This document shows, in pieces, positions 31,678 to 44,344 of a stretch of 64,000 nt of DNA. The translations under genes and the position numbers were made by a program. The stretch spans positions 19,559,118 to 19,623,117 of the forward strand of contig CM071579.1 in the NCBI GenBank assembly GCA_036426205.1, read 5' to 3'. Each line of letters opens with the position of its first letter. Positions within the stretch are counted from its first letter, which is position 1. Under the pieces are notes generated by a model. It was not told where the DNA came from and ran no database searches. It saw nothing but the letters and a program-made list of their open reading frames with translations. The DNA is from Ascaphus truei (taxonomy: Eukaryota; Chordata; Amphibia; Anura; Ascaphidae).

Positions 31678-32344
31678 TTTTCAATAAAGAATTATAAAGC
31701 AGCTTCAGGTTTGTTTGTTTATTTTTTTAATGTACATTAAATCAAAATATATGCTGGGGTGGGAGAGCGAAATGAGATTAGTGTCTAATTGCAAAATTAA
31801 CCTTTAGTGGGGTATGAAAGAGGCGGGGGAAGAAGCTGACCTTTTAATGCTAACAGCCTGGGCTGTGAATGTGACCCTTTTCTGCCTGCTAAAAGTGCAC
31901 TCAGCATGCAGTACTGTATATTCATGTACAAGCCTGTCTTTATTTTAATTGAGAAAATCATTGTATAAAATTAAAGAAAGGTAATGCATATATCAAGCTC
32001 CTTTTGACTGTTAACCTTCCTCCAACCCCCCTCTTCTTCACATTTTAAGGGCCAATAAACAGCGTACTGCATGACGCATTTACCCATTCCCCCTACCCCT
32101 TATTTAATTGTAAGATTTTGTAATAGACTGACAATGGGGCCATGTTATCAATCACGTGCTTTTATTCCCACTTAGTCCCCCCTTATGAGAGAACTAATTA
32201 AATTCTGCTTTAAAGTGGTCAGTGGTAAAGAAACATTAATGTTGGTTTATGCTGGGGTGTGAATGGGAAAGGACAGTGGGTGCTACAATATAGTAAGTAC
32301 AGTGCAAGTGTGTGGACTGGCTAGCGTACAATGATACTGTATCG
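31678..32344. other. Non-coding stretch
   Basis: No gene or repeat boundary was identified. Confidence 0.4.
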
Positions 32345-32394
32345 TGTGTGTGTGTGTGTGTGTAGTGGGTGTGTGTGTGTGTGTGTGTGTGGGT

Positions 32395-32463
<69 letters not shown>
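32345..32463. repeat. (TG)n microsatellite
   Basis: About 119 bp of TG dinucleotides with a few GGTGG interruptions. Confidence 0.95.
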
Positions 32464-32464
<1 letters not shown>

Positions 32465-32549
32465 GAAAACACACACAGAAAAGCCGGCAACTAACTAGAA
32501 AAGTAATACACAATGTTGTTTGCTTAAATCAAAAAGTAATATATTACTA

Positions 32550-33246
32550 ATAATAACCTGATGACGGTGCTGGGGACAAAAAATACGAATACAAAAAAGA
32601 GGAAAGAAAAGATAAGTAGATTTATTCAAAGGAAAAAACATGGATTACAAGAAAAATAATTTCAACCAGTTCCCTAGGAACCCTTGAGACAAGGAATCTG
32701 GCCTGAATATAATGTTAGAGGAAAGTTTGTAATATAAGTTGCTAGGCAAGGCAAAACCTACAATAGAAACCTGCTCAATAATCTAAAGACCGGACGGTCA
32801 AGGTGAGAACCTATGCTGGAAAACTACAACAATTATCTGCCTATAGGATGCTGAAAAGATAAACTAATAAAGTACCACTCAATCACAAATGACAAGTAAT
32901 AACATGAACAAAAAATCACAATGGAAAAGCCTCACGTGAAGTATACTTGCAAGTGACCAGATAGTATAAGGTATGAGAGTCCTCAGGGAAAGAATGGAGC
33001 AGCATAAATTGCAGACAGGAGCACCCAGCTGAGGTCCAATGTAAGATTAGGGGGGTCCCAGGGGGAGTACACACACAGCCCCGACGTACGTTTCGCAGCC
33101 CTTTGCTTTGTCCGGGGGCTTAACGTAATAGCGTCCAATCTGGCTTAAAAGGACGCTGACATATAATGTAAACCAATAGCGTTGCGAGCAGCAGAGCAGG
33201 TGATGAGTGAAAGTCCAATGTGGGATAAGCAATGAATTAATAAGGG
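32550..33246 (-). mobile_element. Hammerhead-bearing element, left of the 2.4-kb array
   Basis: Unclassified repeat sequence with a minus-strand hammerhead motif at 33077-33120. An A-rich part (AATACAAAAAAGAGGAAAG) lies at its left, possibly its 3' end. It ends abruptly where the 2.4-kb unit begins. No ORF. Confidence 0.4.
33077..33120 (-). ncRNA. Hammerhead-like motif with 6-bp stem I
   Basis: Minus strand: AGCCCC and GGGGCT give a perfect 6-bp stem I. The core reads CGGACAA (U4 to G and G8 to A). A short stem II GCA/TGC follows, then GAAA and the palindrome ACGTACGT, with cleavage expected after UC. The geometry is clear, but two core changes argue that it is inactive. Confidence 0.5.
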
Positions 33247-33918
33247 TATGCTGTGTTACCCAGTTGTATCCCCGGTTCAACAACGAGATTCCCAATTGGT
33301 CAGTATGGCCCATTCAGCCAATCACAAATGCGGAGGCATAAAATATATCGAGTGAGAGCAAACGGTAACTATCAATTGTGGGTGAGTACAGCCGAAAAAC
33401 ATTGAACAGTGTTAGAGATGGTTGTCCAGTGCTGACGTCATATTATGGAGAGATGTAATTTGGTCAGTAGACCCATTCAGCAAGTCATAGGTACAGAAAG
33501 CCTCCATTATCCAGGTATCGCGAATGACTTGAGCATGTTGTATCGGAAGAAACGCGTAGGGTCACGTGGTCTAACTGAGCTACGGGGGGGGGAGTAGCTC
33601 ATACGCCAATTGCCAGGAAGGGGAAGACATCCCTGAGGTCGCACGCATTACGCAATACTAACTGAACTGCTAGGAACCACAAGGCTGCATCTTCGGGTTG
33701 CCAGAGGGACGATCTACGGGGTGACACCAGCAAGAGTGAGGTCTGATGTGAAGGAGCAGCGGGTCGGCGAGCAGGCAACGTTGGCGCATGGGTTTACCCA
33801 TACAATGCTTTATTGCTTGACAAAATGTTGAGTGTGCATTTGTCGTGTATTAATATATTAAAACTTGTTATTGGATTTATGCAAGGATGGCGCCGCTTTT
33901 CCTCTTCTTTTTCCTCTC

Positions 33919-33966
33919 ACCCCGGATGAAGTCACAGGAAGTGACGAAACATGCGGCATGTCGGGT
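33919..33966 (+). ncRNA. Hammerhead ribozyme fold in tandem unit, copy 1
   Basis: Stem I ACCC/GGGT; core CGGATGA (U4 to G); extra A; perfect 5-bp stem II GTCAC/GTGAC with loop AGGAA; GAAA; stem III CATG/CATG with loop CGG; cleavage dinucleotide TC at 33961-33962. All three helices form. Only the U4 change departs from the core consensus. Confidence 0.65.
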
Positions 33967-36326
33967 TCTTTTGCCGGCACTTAACTAACTTTGTCAGTCA
34001 TTACAAGTAGTCTCAGAGAGCTCCGTGCTCCTATACAAACAATACACTGCTCAAAACTCCTTGTTACACCCGTTAAAGAGGTGTTAGTACTGCCACAGGG
34101 CCGTACTTTTCCATGGGCTCCACTCAATTACTGTCTACACTTACATACTAGTAAAGCTATTAAGCGCAGTCTGTAACCAAATACCCTCTCGGGCATACGG
34201 CACTACACTGTATGATACACCGCGCAAACACATGCGCTCCAAACAGCTGATCACCCTGGTTAAGAGCATACGGGAAACTCCCCCCTTTTTTTCCGGTGCA
34301 ATATTTCATTAATAGCGATTTTTTTGCCATATGGATAAGACTGTATCACACTTAATAGAACTTAAGTGTGTCCTTACTATGAACAATCGACATTGGTCAC
34401 TTACTTTGCACCGACGTATGCACAGACTGTTTGACAGCACTATCCAAACACACGGTCTGCGAACGCATGCGCGGTTCTGAACTTCAGAGACAGCTCTGGT
34501 ATATGACAGGATGGCTAGTTTTTCAACGCAACTAAAAACAAACAGTCTCCATGATTACCTTACTTATCAAGAGGCATCACACACATGCTGTGCTTGTGGG
34601 TGTCCCCCACCCCTGTATAGCCGCCGATTCTTAACGTGAGAAGGTCGATTTAGCGCATGGAGCTCGTGTCCATTGGGTCTCTCGTATGCACAGACTGTTT
34701 GACAGTACTATTTAAGCCACGGTCTGCGACGCATGCGCGGTCTGAACTTCAGAGATAGCTCTGGTATATGACAGGACGGCCTATCTTATTCAGCGACAAA
34801 TAAAAACAAACAGTCTAATGATTACCTACTTACCAAGAGGCATCACATCACTGCTGTTGTTTTGTGGGTGTCTCCCACCCCTGTACTAGCCGCCGATTCT
34901 TAACGTGAGAAGGCTTGATTCTAGCGCAGATGCGAGCTCGTGTCCATTGGGTCTCTCTAAGGACGTGTAGAGCAGCGCACGATACTGATGCACAGCAACA
35001 AACCAAACTTTTACTAGGTTCTTTCGACACAGTACAAGTATCTAATACTGGCCACCATGGAACATAAGTTGCCAGCAACCTCTTTATCTTTGACTATTAG
35101 GAGCAGGTACTCACACTTACATCTATAGGGAACCACTAGGACGGCCCCACACAACCATTAACATCACCGGAACCACTTGTAAGTGTCCATCAGTGTGGAC
35201 ACAGGCACAATACAGGTATATAAAGATCGCTTACCCCATCACTAAACAACACACAAGTATCTGGAAATAAAAGGGGATATTGTTTACGCGAACCATCTTG
35301 TGTTGTGTACTAACACCAGTACCTTACTATTTGTACCTACCTCTTACTTAGACAAGGTGATGTGACGGAGGATAAATATCCTATTTGGCCTGGATACCCT
35401 ATAGATCAGCATTACTAGAGCTCGGTGTGATCTCTGGCGGAGTTTTAATAGACGTTAGCTGTCTATTTTTTATTTAAGTATATAGGATCCTACTATTCAC
35501 TATATACTGTTTTATCGCACGTTTGCACAGCAATTAAATAAAGTTCACCACACTCATTACATTCACCCCTGACCGTTTATACTATAAAGGTCTGCGGTGC
35601 GCCTTAAAAGGGACTCCTTAGTGCACCTTCTTTGGTACACTTTTTTGGTCTATGCTGTGTTACCCAGTTGTATCCCCGGTTCAACAACGAGATTCCCAAT
35701 TGGTCAGTATGGCCCATTCAGCCAATCACAAATGCGGAGGCATAAAAATATCGCGTGAGAGCAAACGGTAACTATCAATTGTGGTGGAGTAGCAGCCGAA
35801 ACCATTGAACAGTGTTAGAGATGGTTGTCCAGTGCTGACGTCATATTATGGAGAGATGTAATTTGGTCAGTATGACCCATTCAGCAAGTCATAGGTACAG
35901 AAAGCCTCCATTATCCAGGTATCGCGAATGACTTGCCGAATGTTGTATCGGAAGAAACGCGTAGGGTCACGTGGTCTAACTGAGCTACGGGGGTGGAGTA
36001 GCTCATACGCCAATTGCCAGGAAGGGGAAGACATTCCCTGAGTCGCACGCATTACGCAATACTAACTGAACTTGCTAGGAACCACAGGCTGCATCTTCGG
36101 GTTGCCAGAGGGACGATCTACCGGGTGACACCAGCAAGAGTGAGGTCTGATGTGACGGAGCAAGCGGTCGGCGAGCAGGCTACACGTTGGCGCATGGGTT
36201 TACCCATACAATGCTTTATTTGCATTGACAAATTGTGAGTGTGCATTTGTCGTGTTATTAATATTAAAACTTTGTTATTGGATTTTATGCAAGGATCGGG
36301 CGCTTTTCCTCTTCTTTTTCCTCTTC

Positions 36327-36374
36327 ACCCCGGATGAAGTCACAGGAAGTGACGAAACATGCGGCATGTCGGGT
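36327..36374 (+). ncRNA. Hammerhead ribozyme fold in tandem unit, copy 2
   Basis: Identical to the copy-1 fold, although the surrounding sequence has accumulated indels. Copy 3 stops before this point. Confidence 0.65.
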
Positions 36375-38729
36375 CTTTTGCCGGCACTTAACTAACTTTG
36401 TCAGTCATCACAAGTAGCTCTCAGAGAGCTCCGTGCTCCTATACAACAATACACTGCTCAAACTCCTTGTTACACCCGTTTAAAGAGGTGTTAGTACTGC
36501 CACAGGGCAGTACTTTTTCCATGGGCTCCACTCAATTACTGTCTACACTTACATACTAGTAAAGCTATTAAGCGCAGTCTGTAACCAAATACCCTCTCGG
36601 GCATACGGCACTACACTGTATGATACACCGCGCAACACATGCGCTCCAAACAGCTGATCACCCTGGTTAAGAGCATACGGGAAACTCCCCCCTTTTTTTC
36701 CGGTGCAATATTTCATTAATAGCGATTTTTTTGCCATATGGATAAGACTGTATCACACTTAATAGAACATTAAGTGTGTCCTTACTATGAACAATCGACA
36801 TTGGTCCACTTACTTTGCACCGACGTATGCACAGACTGTTTGACAGCACTATCCAAACACGGTCTGCGACGCATGCGCGGTCTGAACTTCAGAGACAGCT
36901 CTGGTATATGACAGGATGGCTTAGTTTTTCAACGACAACTAAAAACAAACAGTCTCCATGATTACCTTACTTATCAAGAGGCATCACATCACTGCTGTTG
37001 CTTGTGGGTGTCCCCCACCCCTGTACTAGCCGCCGATTCTTAACGTGAGAAGGCTCGATTCTAGCGCATGCGCAGCTCGTGTCCATTGGGTCTCTCGTAT
37101 GCACAGACTGTTTGACAGTACTATTCAAGCACGGTCTGCGACGCATGCGCGGTCTGAACTTCAGAGATAGCTCTGGTATATGACAGGACGGCTTAGTCTC
37201 TCAGCGACAAATAAAAACAAACAGTCTATATGATTACCTTACTTACCAAGAGGCATCACATCACTGCTGTTGTTTGTGGGTGTCTCCCACCCCTGTACTA
37301 GCCGCCGATTCTTAACGTGAGAAGGCTTGATTCTAGCGCATGCGCAGCTCGTGTCCATTGGGTCTCTCTAATGACGTGTAGAGCAGCGCACGATACTGAT
37401 GCACAGCATACAAACCACACTTTTACTAGGTTCTTTCTGACACAGTACAAGTATCTAATACTGGGCCACCATGGAACATAAGATTGCCAGCACCTCTTTA
37501 TCTTTGACTATTTAGGAGCAGGTACTCACACTTACATCTATAGGGAACCACTAGACAGGCCCACAACACCATTAACATCACCGAGAACCACTTGTAAGTG
37601 TCCCCTCAGTGTGGACACAGGCACAATACAGGTATATAAAGATCGCTTACCCCATCACTAACAACACACAGTAATCTGGAACTAAAGGGTATATCTTTTA
37701 GCGACCATCTTTTGTGTGTACTAACACCAGTACCTTACTATTTGTACCTACCTCTTACTTAGACAAGGTGATGTGACGGAGGATAAATATCCTATTTGGC
37801 CTGGATACCCTATAGATCAGCATTACTAGAGCTCGGTGTGATCTCTGGCGGAGTTTTAATAGACGTTAGCTGTCTATTTTTTATTTAAGTATATAGGATC
37901 CTACTATTCACTATATACTGTTTTATCGCACGTTTGCACAGCAATTAAATAAAGTTCACCACACTCATTACATTCACCCCTGACCGTTTATACTATAAAG
38001 GTCTGCGGTGCGCCTTAAAAGGGACTCCTTAGTGCACCTTCTTTGGTACACTTTTTTGGTCTATGCTGTGTTACCCAGTTGTATCCCCGGTTCAACAACG
38101 AGATTCCCAATTGGTCAGTATGGCCCATTCAGCCAATCACAAATGCGGAGGCATAAAAATATCGCGTGAGAGCAAACGGTAACTATCAATTGTGGTGGAG
38201 TAGCAGCCGAAACCATTGAACAGTGTTAGAGATGGTTGTCCAGTGCTGACGTCATATTATGGAGAGATGTAATTTGGTCAGTATGACCCATTCAGCAAGT
38301 CATAGGTACAGAAAGCCTCCATTATCCAGGTATCGCGAATGACTTGCCGAATGTTGTATCGGAAGAAACGCGTAGGGTCACGTGGTCTAACTGAGCTACG
38401 GGGGTGGAGTAGCTCATACGCCAATTGCCAGGAAGGGGAAGACATTCCCTGAGTCGCACGCATTACGCAATACTAACTGAACTTGCTAGGAACCACAGGC
38501 TGCATCTTCGGGTTGCCAGAGGGACGATCTACCGGGTGACACCAGCAAGAGTGAGGTCTGATGTGACGGAGCAAGCGGTCGGCGAGCAGGCTACACGTTG
38601 GCGCATGGGTTTACCCATACAATGCTTTATTTGCATTGACAAATTGTGAGTGTGCATTTGTCGTGTTATTAATATTAAAACGTTGTTATTGGATTTTATG
38701 CAAGGATCGGGCGCTTTTCCTCTTCTTTT

Positions 38730-38733
<4 letters not shown>

Positions 38734-38764
<31 letters not shown>
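38734..38764. repeat. (TA)n microsatellite at the end of the tandem array
   Basis: TA dinucleotides replace the expected continuation of unit copy 3. Confidence 0.9.
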
Positions 38765-38767
<3 letters not shown>

Positions 38768-38927
38768 ACAGCAGCCGGCACACACATGTAAAAGAAAACT
38801 CCAGATGCTAGTCCCATAGAAGATAATAAAGTAAATATTACCAGATGATGGTCCAGTAAGGAGAGACAGCACACACGGGATGAAATTCAAAGTGGTGTAT
38901 TGAACACAGTAAAAGGTATATATATAT

Positions 38928-39069
38928 GCACTTGGGGCAGGGACCTTCTTTAAACTGTACTCTTTTGTTTTACAATGTTATTGGCCTTCCTCCCACATTG
39001 TACTGCACTGTGGAATATGTTGGCACCGTACAAATAAAATATGATGATGATGATGATGATGATAATAAT
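38928..39069 (+). repeat. L2-like LINE 3' end with (GAT)n tail
   Basis: GCACTTGGGGCAGGGACCTT, then GCACTGTGGAATATGTTGGC and CCGTACAAATAAA followed by (ATG)n form a typical L2-type 3' end. No ORF is retained. Confidence 0.65.
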
Positions 39070-40889
39070 AGACGTGGCGTTGACCTCCCCTGTACATGAA
39101 GAGGTTATGGGCACAACTTCTTCAAACAAAAGGGGACTCAAGTGCTGTGCATCTCCAGAGGTCCAGCTGCCATTGCCTGCTAGTGCTTCATGAACCATTT
39201 CAGTCTAAGATTTCCCACCATAACAGTTTAATTTGCTCACTGCAACAACATATGTGATGCACCTCCATTGGCATGCTAAGTGGTGCGTCCACATTTTTCA
39301 AAGGTCACTTCCTGGTCACTGGTTAGTGATGCCCTGTTCTGCAGAGGAACCTCTGTTAAATTCTCATCTTGTAGTACTCAGGAGGCCATGTCCCGCTCAC
39401 TGGTCAGAGAGGTGATGTTCTCCAGGTGGACTTCTGTGATGCTCTTATCCAACTCAGAGGTAAGGTCAATGTTACGCTGGAAGAGATGCCTTGTGCAGGC
39501 AATAGCTGTTTCTCTTTCAGTTGAAAATGGCACAGGGTCATTTAGTGGTGGGCGGGGGTGGGAGTGTTTTGCCGTGGTGGCCTTGCAAAGTCTTTATGCA
39601 CCAGCAACGTCAGGTTTTTGGTTTTGGGTCCGGTTCTCTTTCAATATACAATTCTTTTCCCTGTTGCTGGGTTGCCCCACAAGTCCTGACAGGGGGTCCT
39701 TTTTTTAAGGCAGAAAGATGCGCCATGTCACGGAGTCTGCACGCAGAAGATTGCAGGTGCACAAATCTTTGCTCCATAAAAGTTTCCGGACTTTGTTTGA
39801 ATCAAGTGCCAACAAGTTCATCAACAAGTGCTGAAAGGATAAGGGCAGAATTAAATATGTCATGCAACCCACAGAGTTCATATACGGTCCATGTTCTAAA
39901 TTGTCTAATAGCGCCCGAACATATGATTGGATAATTGCCATGACCCAACTTTTACTTGGTAATCTCTGATTGCCCCAGCAAGAAGCTTTATCAGCTTGAC
40001 AGAAATGACCTCCGGTGATGCTGCCGGGGCCAGGTATTTTTCAGTTCAGTCGTCTGTCCGACAAAGAAAAGAAATAATGACTATAGCCCCAAATTGTGGT
40101 AATAAGACAACAAAGGAGAACTGCCAGAAAGATTCAGCCCTGGTTTCTGCAGTTTGGTGACAAATTGTCTCTGCGTGCCACCCGTTTCCATGCCAATAGC
40201 AAAGGAGGGAGAGAAAAGTCAGTCATCTAAAATGCTAAGAGTAAGTTGTTTCCTTCTTTTCTGCGACAGTAGAAATGTATGTGTTTTGTTACAGTGCGTC
40301 ACAGTAATTGTATTATATAGCGCAGTTTATTTACCGGTACCAGCATGAAACGCTATTTCGTATTTATATTTTCAATTCAAATACATTCAAATTGTATTTA
40401 CAATTTGCGATGGAGGGGTGGCCACGCCCCTGCTGGCGATTCAGCCAATCAGGGCGAACAAGCGGTGTGTGGTCATGGCCACGCCCCTGAAAAACCCCAG
40501 CCACGCCCCCCGTCGCAATCTCCTGCTTCTTCTCCCAGATCGCGGTGTAGCGCTGTGCACGTGCCCCCCCCACCAGGCGCCTTACCAACGATCCTCTGCT
40601 ATGTGTATTTTTAGTTGTAGTCTTTAGTTTAGTCTTAATTAAATTAACTTACACTAACACAAGACCCTGTTGAAAAAAACATATGTGTTAATATGCCTCA
40701 CATGTGCTAATTAAGGTGGTTGGGCTGAATTAAATTCTGTCCAGTGACTTATTAGGTTGTTTATAAGGGCAGACAGAGCAGCCCTAGCTGTGTATGCAGC
40801 CCAATGTTCAAAGTGACCCGTTCTAAGTGGCAAGCAGTGTAGAGTTTAACAGAGTTCAACAGGAAGGAAACAAGGGGACTACAGAACAC
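39070..40889. other. Unassigned non-coding stretch
   Basis: No exon is recognised among the short frames. 40410-40580 holds three GCCACGCCCC motifs around a C-rich area, which may be the interior of a DNA element. 39240-39960 looks low in repeats and could be unique sequence. Confidence 0.35.
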
Positions 40890-41146
40890 CCACTGGCCCT
40901 CAATCTTGGATGTGAACTACGCTGGAAAGGTGGACATTTTCTATCCCAGACCACACATCTCAGCACTAAACTACTGCTGCCATGATGCTGCTACTATTTA
41001 TATTTGCTCTGACCTCGCTTCTTTTCAAAATACACATTTCTTTCTACCAGCCCCGTCTCCAACTCTAGTCATATATCTCCATCTCTCCTTTCTTCACCGC
41101 TTCTCAGTTCACATGAACTCCTTTCTTACCTGTGCCCTCTGACACC

Positions 41147-41295
41147 TGGATAGATCCTATTGGGGTCAGAGCCATAGGAGAGACGACGACACTGAGGGGA
41201 TCCTTGTATAACAGTTTCAAGGTTGTAAACTATTTATTGCATTCACACCATTTAATATCTTCTTCGGAGGGAGCGCCCGGGTTTTCTCTGTCCTA
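41147..41295. mobile_element. 149-bp insertion with 15-bp target duplication
   Basis: GTGCCCTCTGACACC occurs at 41132-41146 and again at 41296-41310, bracketing 149 bp that interrupts the LINE 5' region. A long duplication of this kind is typical of LINE-machinery integration. The insert has no poly-A on the plus strand; the minus strand has AATAAA near its middle. Family unknown. Confidence 0.7.
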
Positions 41296-41374
41296 GTGCC
41301 CTCTGACACCACACAGCTATTCCCTCTGCACTAAAACACACCCCTACAAATCATCCTCACACATCTTTCTTTCC

Positions 41375-43552
41375 ATGCTTCTCCTCCTTGCTTGTGGGGA
41401 TATCTCTCACAATCCTGGTCCCTGCCTTATTTCTACTTGCTCTCGCCTTTGCCTGTCAAATGCAACTTCTACTCCCTCTGGTGTCATCCCCTCCAACCTC
41501 ATACCCAACCCCTGCCACCCTCCCTCCTCTCTCCCTTTCTCCTGTGCCCTTTGGAATGCTCGCTCCCTTTCTAACAAGTGTCTCTCTGTGCATGACTTTT
41601 TTCTCTCTAACTCTCTGCTTCTATTTGCTATAACTGAGATCTGGCTCACTCAGTCTTACTCTGCTCTGCTAAATTCCCACACGCGCATGCTGCGTTCCTC
41701 CACTCGTTCCTCTGAACGCCTCTGGAGGAAATCTCACACTCTCGCAGACTTCCTTCACTACAAATTTATACTATCCTGTTTTAACTCTGCCCTCTCTCAG
41801 GCTAAAGAAACCTACTTTACTTCACTAATCAACACACACAAATCTAACCCACGCCGACTCTTCTCTGTCTTTGACTCTCTACTCAAACCACCCCCAGCTG
41901 CCTCTTCTTTCTCCATTTCACCTCAGGACTTTGCTGACTATTTCAAGGAAAAGGTGGAATCCATTCGTCAGAACATCCCCTCTGTTTCCTCCTCCCATCC
42001 TACACTGCTTCCTAACTCTCCTCCTGCCTTCCTTGACTCTTTTTCCGCTGTCACAGAGGAGGATGTATCACTACTGATCTCCTCTTCTCCCCCTACCACT
42101 TGCCCTGTTGACCCCATTCGCTCCCATCTATTCCCTCCCTCTACTCTGGTACCTTTCCCTCCTCCTTCAAACATGCAACCATTATACCATTACTCAAAAA
42201 CAGCAAGCTTGACCCTACCTGTCTTTCTAACTATCGACCTGTCTCCCTCCTGCCTTTTGCCTCTAAACTCCTTGAACGTCTTGTATTCTCTCGCTTGCTT
42301 CACTTTCTCAACAATTCTCTCGCTTGCTTCACTTTCTCTCCTAGACCCTCTACAATCTGGCTTCTGCACTGCTCACTCGACTGAAACAGCCCTCACTAAA
42401 ATAACTAATAACCTCCATGCTGCCATAGACAGAGGTCATTACACTCTGCTCATATTACTCGACCTCTCTGCAGCATTTGACACCGTGGTCCACCCTCTTC
42501 TCCATCATTCTCCATACTCTTGGTATTCGTAACAAAGCTCTATCCTGGATCTCCTCTTACCTCTCCCATCGTACTTTCAGTGTCTCTTCTGCTAAAACCT
42601 TCTCCTCCATAGATCTCTCTGTGTGGGTGTCGCAAGGTTCTGTCCGGGGACCTCTTCTCTTTTCTCTGTACACACTTTCTCTAGGTGACCTAATCACATC
42701 CCTTGGGTTTAAATATAACCTCTATGCTGACGACACACAAGTTTACTTTTCAACCCCTGAACTTACACCTGCTGTACAGACCAAAGTCTCAGAATGCCTC
42801 TCTGCCTGGATGGCCCTCCGCCAACTTAAACTTAACATGACAAAAACAGAGCTTCCTCATACTTCCTCCCAAACCTGGCCTTACTTCCTCCTTCCACATT
42901 ACTGTTGGAAGTACCATCATTCACCCAGTAGCCAATGCACGCTGCCTAGGGGTCACACTTGACTCCTATCTCACATTCTCCTCTCACATTCAAAACGTCT
43001 CTAAAACCTGTTGCTTTTTCCTCCGCAATATTACAAAGATTCGCTCTTTCCTCTGTTGCTCGACTGCTAAAACTCTGACTCAGGCCCTCATTCTCTCCCG
43101 TCTCGACTACTGTAACCTCCTGCTCTCCGGCCTTCTTGCCTCTCACCTGTCTCCTCTACAATCTATACTAAACGCTGCTGCCAGAATCACTCTACTCTTT
43201 CATAAATCTGTTTCAGCGTCTCCCCTGCTGAAATCACTCTCCTGGCTTCCTATCAAATCCCGTATCACACAAGCAATTCTCCTCCTCACTTTTAAAGCTT
43301 TACACTCTTCTGCCCCTCCTTACATCTAATCCCTAATTTCTCGCTTTGCACCATCCCGACTCTTGCGTTCTGCTCAAGGATGTCTTCTCTCTACCCCCTT
43401 TTGTTTCTAAAGCTCTCTCCCGCCTTAAACCTTTCTCACTGACTGCCCCACACCTCTGGAATGCCCTTCCCCTCAATACCCGACTAGCACCCTCTCTATC
43501 CACCTTTAAGACCCACCTTAAGACACACTTGCTTAAAGAAGCATATGAATAG
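41375..43552 (+). pseudogene. L2-like LINE ORF2 (endonuclease deleted, frameshifted)
   Basis: The first frame (41375-42532) starts [16 protein letters not shown], a 2A-like motif lacking the usual glutamate. It then has the endonuclease start ([15 protein letters not shown]) and jumps directly to the linker ([19 protein letters not shown]), so most of the endonuclease is missing. RT motifs follow: [14 protein letters not shown] and [15 protein letters not shown] frameshift near 42490 moves to 42477-42962, with [26 protein letters not shown] and [11 protein letters not shown] (catalytic YADD kept). Further shifts lead to 43346-43552, the C-terminus (APHLWNALPLNTRLAPS). The protein cannot be made whole from this copy. 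Confidence 0.8.
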
Positions 43553-43835
43553 CACTGTGGATATTACTAGACACATGATACATAAAGCTTGGCCCCCTGC
43601 AGAAGCACTTACCAAAATGCCCTCCTACTGTCTCTGTACGTTCCTCCTACATACCAATTAGATTGTAAGCTCCTCGGAGCAGGGACTCCTCTTCCTAAAT
43701 GTTACGTTTGTCTGAAGCACTTATTCCCATGACCTGTTATTTATATTATATTATTTGTTATTTATATAATTACCATGTGTATTACTACTGTGAAGTGCTA
43801 TGTACATTAATGGCGCTATACAAATAAAGACATAC

Positions 43836-44340
43836 AATACCATGCGTAAAGCGCTGCACTTATATAGGACAGAGGGATACAGGGGTGAGAAATGCTTCAG
43901 ATTCATTTCCTGGCTGCCCGCCAGCTTCCCATTCACATTATTTAAAATGAAATGAATTCCTTATGAAATGAGGAGGGCTGGTAGAGCTGCATTTAGAGGA
44001 TGATAATGTGAGCCAGTGACTGCGTGCGTCACTTCAGCTGTCCCTTTCCTCTGAGCAATATATTAAAATCGTCAGCACGGAGCCAGGCAGAATACTGAAA
44101 AGCACGAGGTGTCCCCGCTCAGCAGGTCAGCAATACAGAAACACACACTTATTTTTTATGTTTGGAAGATTCCCAGATTAAATCTTTGATGAGACCTTTG
44201 CTGTTTACTTCTGGGATTTTGGAGAAATAATGCTGGCAAATTATTTTTCTCGGCCTTGGCCATTATTTGTTTTTATGCGTTTCTCAGATTTATTGGATTT
44301 CTTTTGCGAGTTGTCTTTCATCACTAAAAAGGCGTTTGCA
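43836..44340. other. Non-coding stretch
   Basis: No gene or repeat is recognised. Confidence 0.4.
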
Positions 44341-44344
44341 AGAG

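Larger units (their letters stand above)
33247..38732 (+). repeat. 2.41-kb unit repeated in tandem (about 2.3 copies)
   Basis: TATGCTGTGTTACCCAGTTG begins copies at 33247, 35651 and 38062 (periods 2404 and 2411). Copy 3 stops at 38732, where a (TA)n tract starts. Each full unit has a hammerhead fold (33919, 36327) and a second AAACGCGTAGGG site about 380 bp earlier (33550, 35957, 38368). It also has an internal ~270-bp duplication around GTATGCACAGACTGTTTGAC (for example 36825 and 37097). It ends in a T-rich TTTGGTACACTTTTTTGG. Copies 2 and 3 are nearly identical; copy 1 carries many single-base indels. The short open frames repeated in copies 2 and 3 have no known domain. Confidence 0.85.
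40890..43835 (+). mobile_element. L2-like LINE, internally deleted
   Basis: A plus-strand L2/CR1-group element of about 2.9 kb with a 5' region (interrupted by a small insertion at 41147-41295), broken ORF2 and a 3' UTR ending GGCGCTATACAAATAAAGAC. Related copies are at 8800-9575 and 59930-62083. Confidence 0.75.

Noticed and set aside
33541..33575. A second hammerhead in the 2.41-kb unit at AAACGCGTAGGG
   Set aside because: CCGA/TCGG can pair in copies 2 and 3, but no CUGANGA core or stem I is readable; kept only as a family-resemblance site.
35867..38649. Identical 61- and 74-codon ORFs present twice
   Set aside because: They are repeated because the 2.41-kb unit is duplicated; copy 1 breaks them and no domain is visible.
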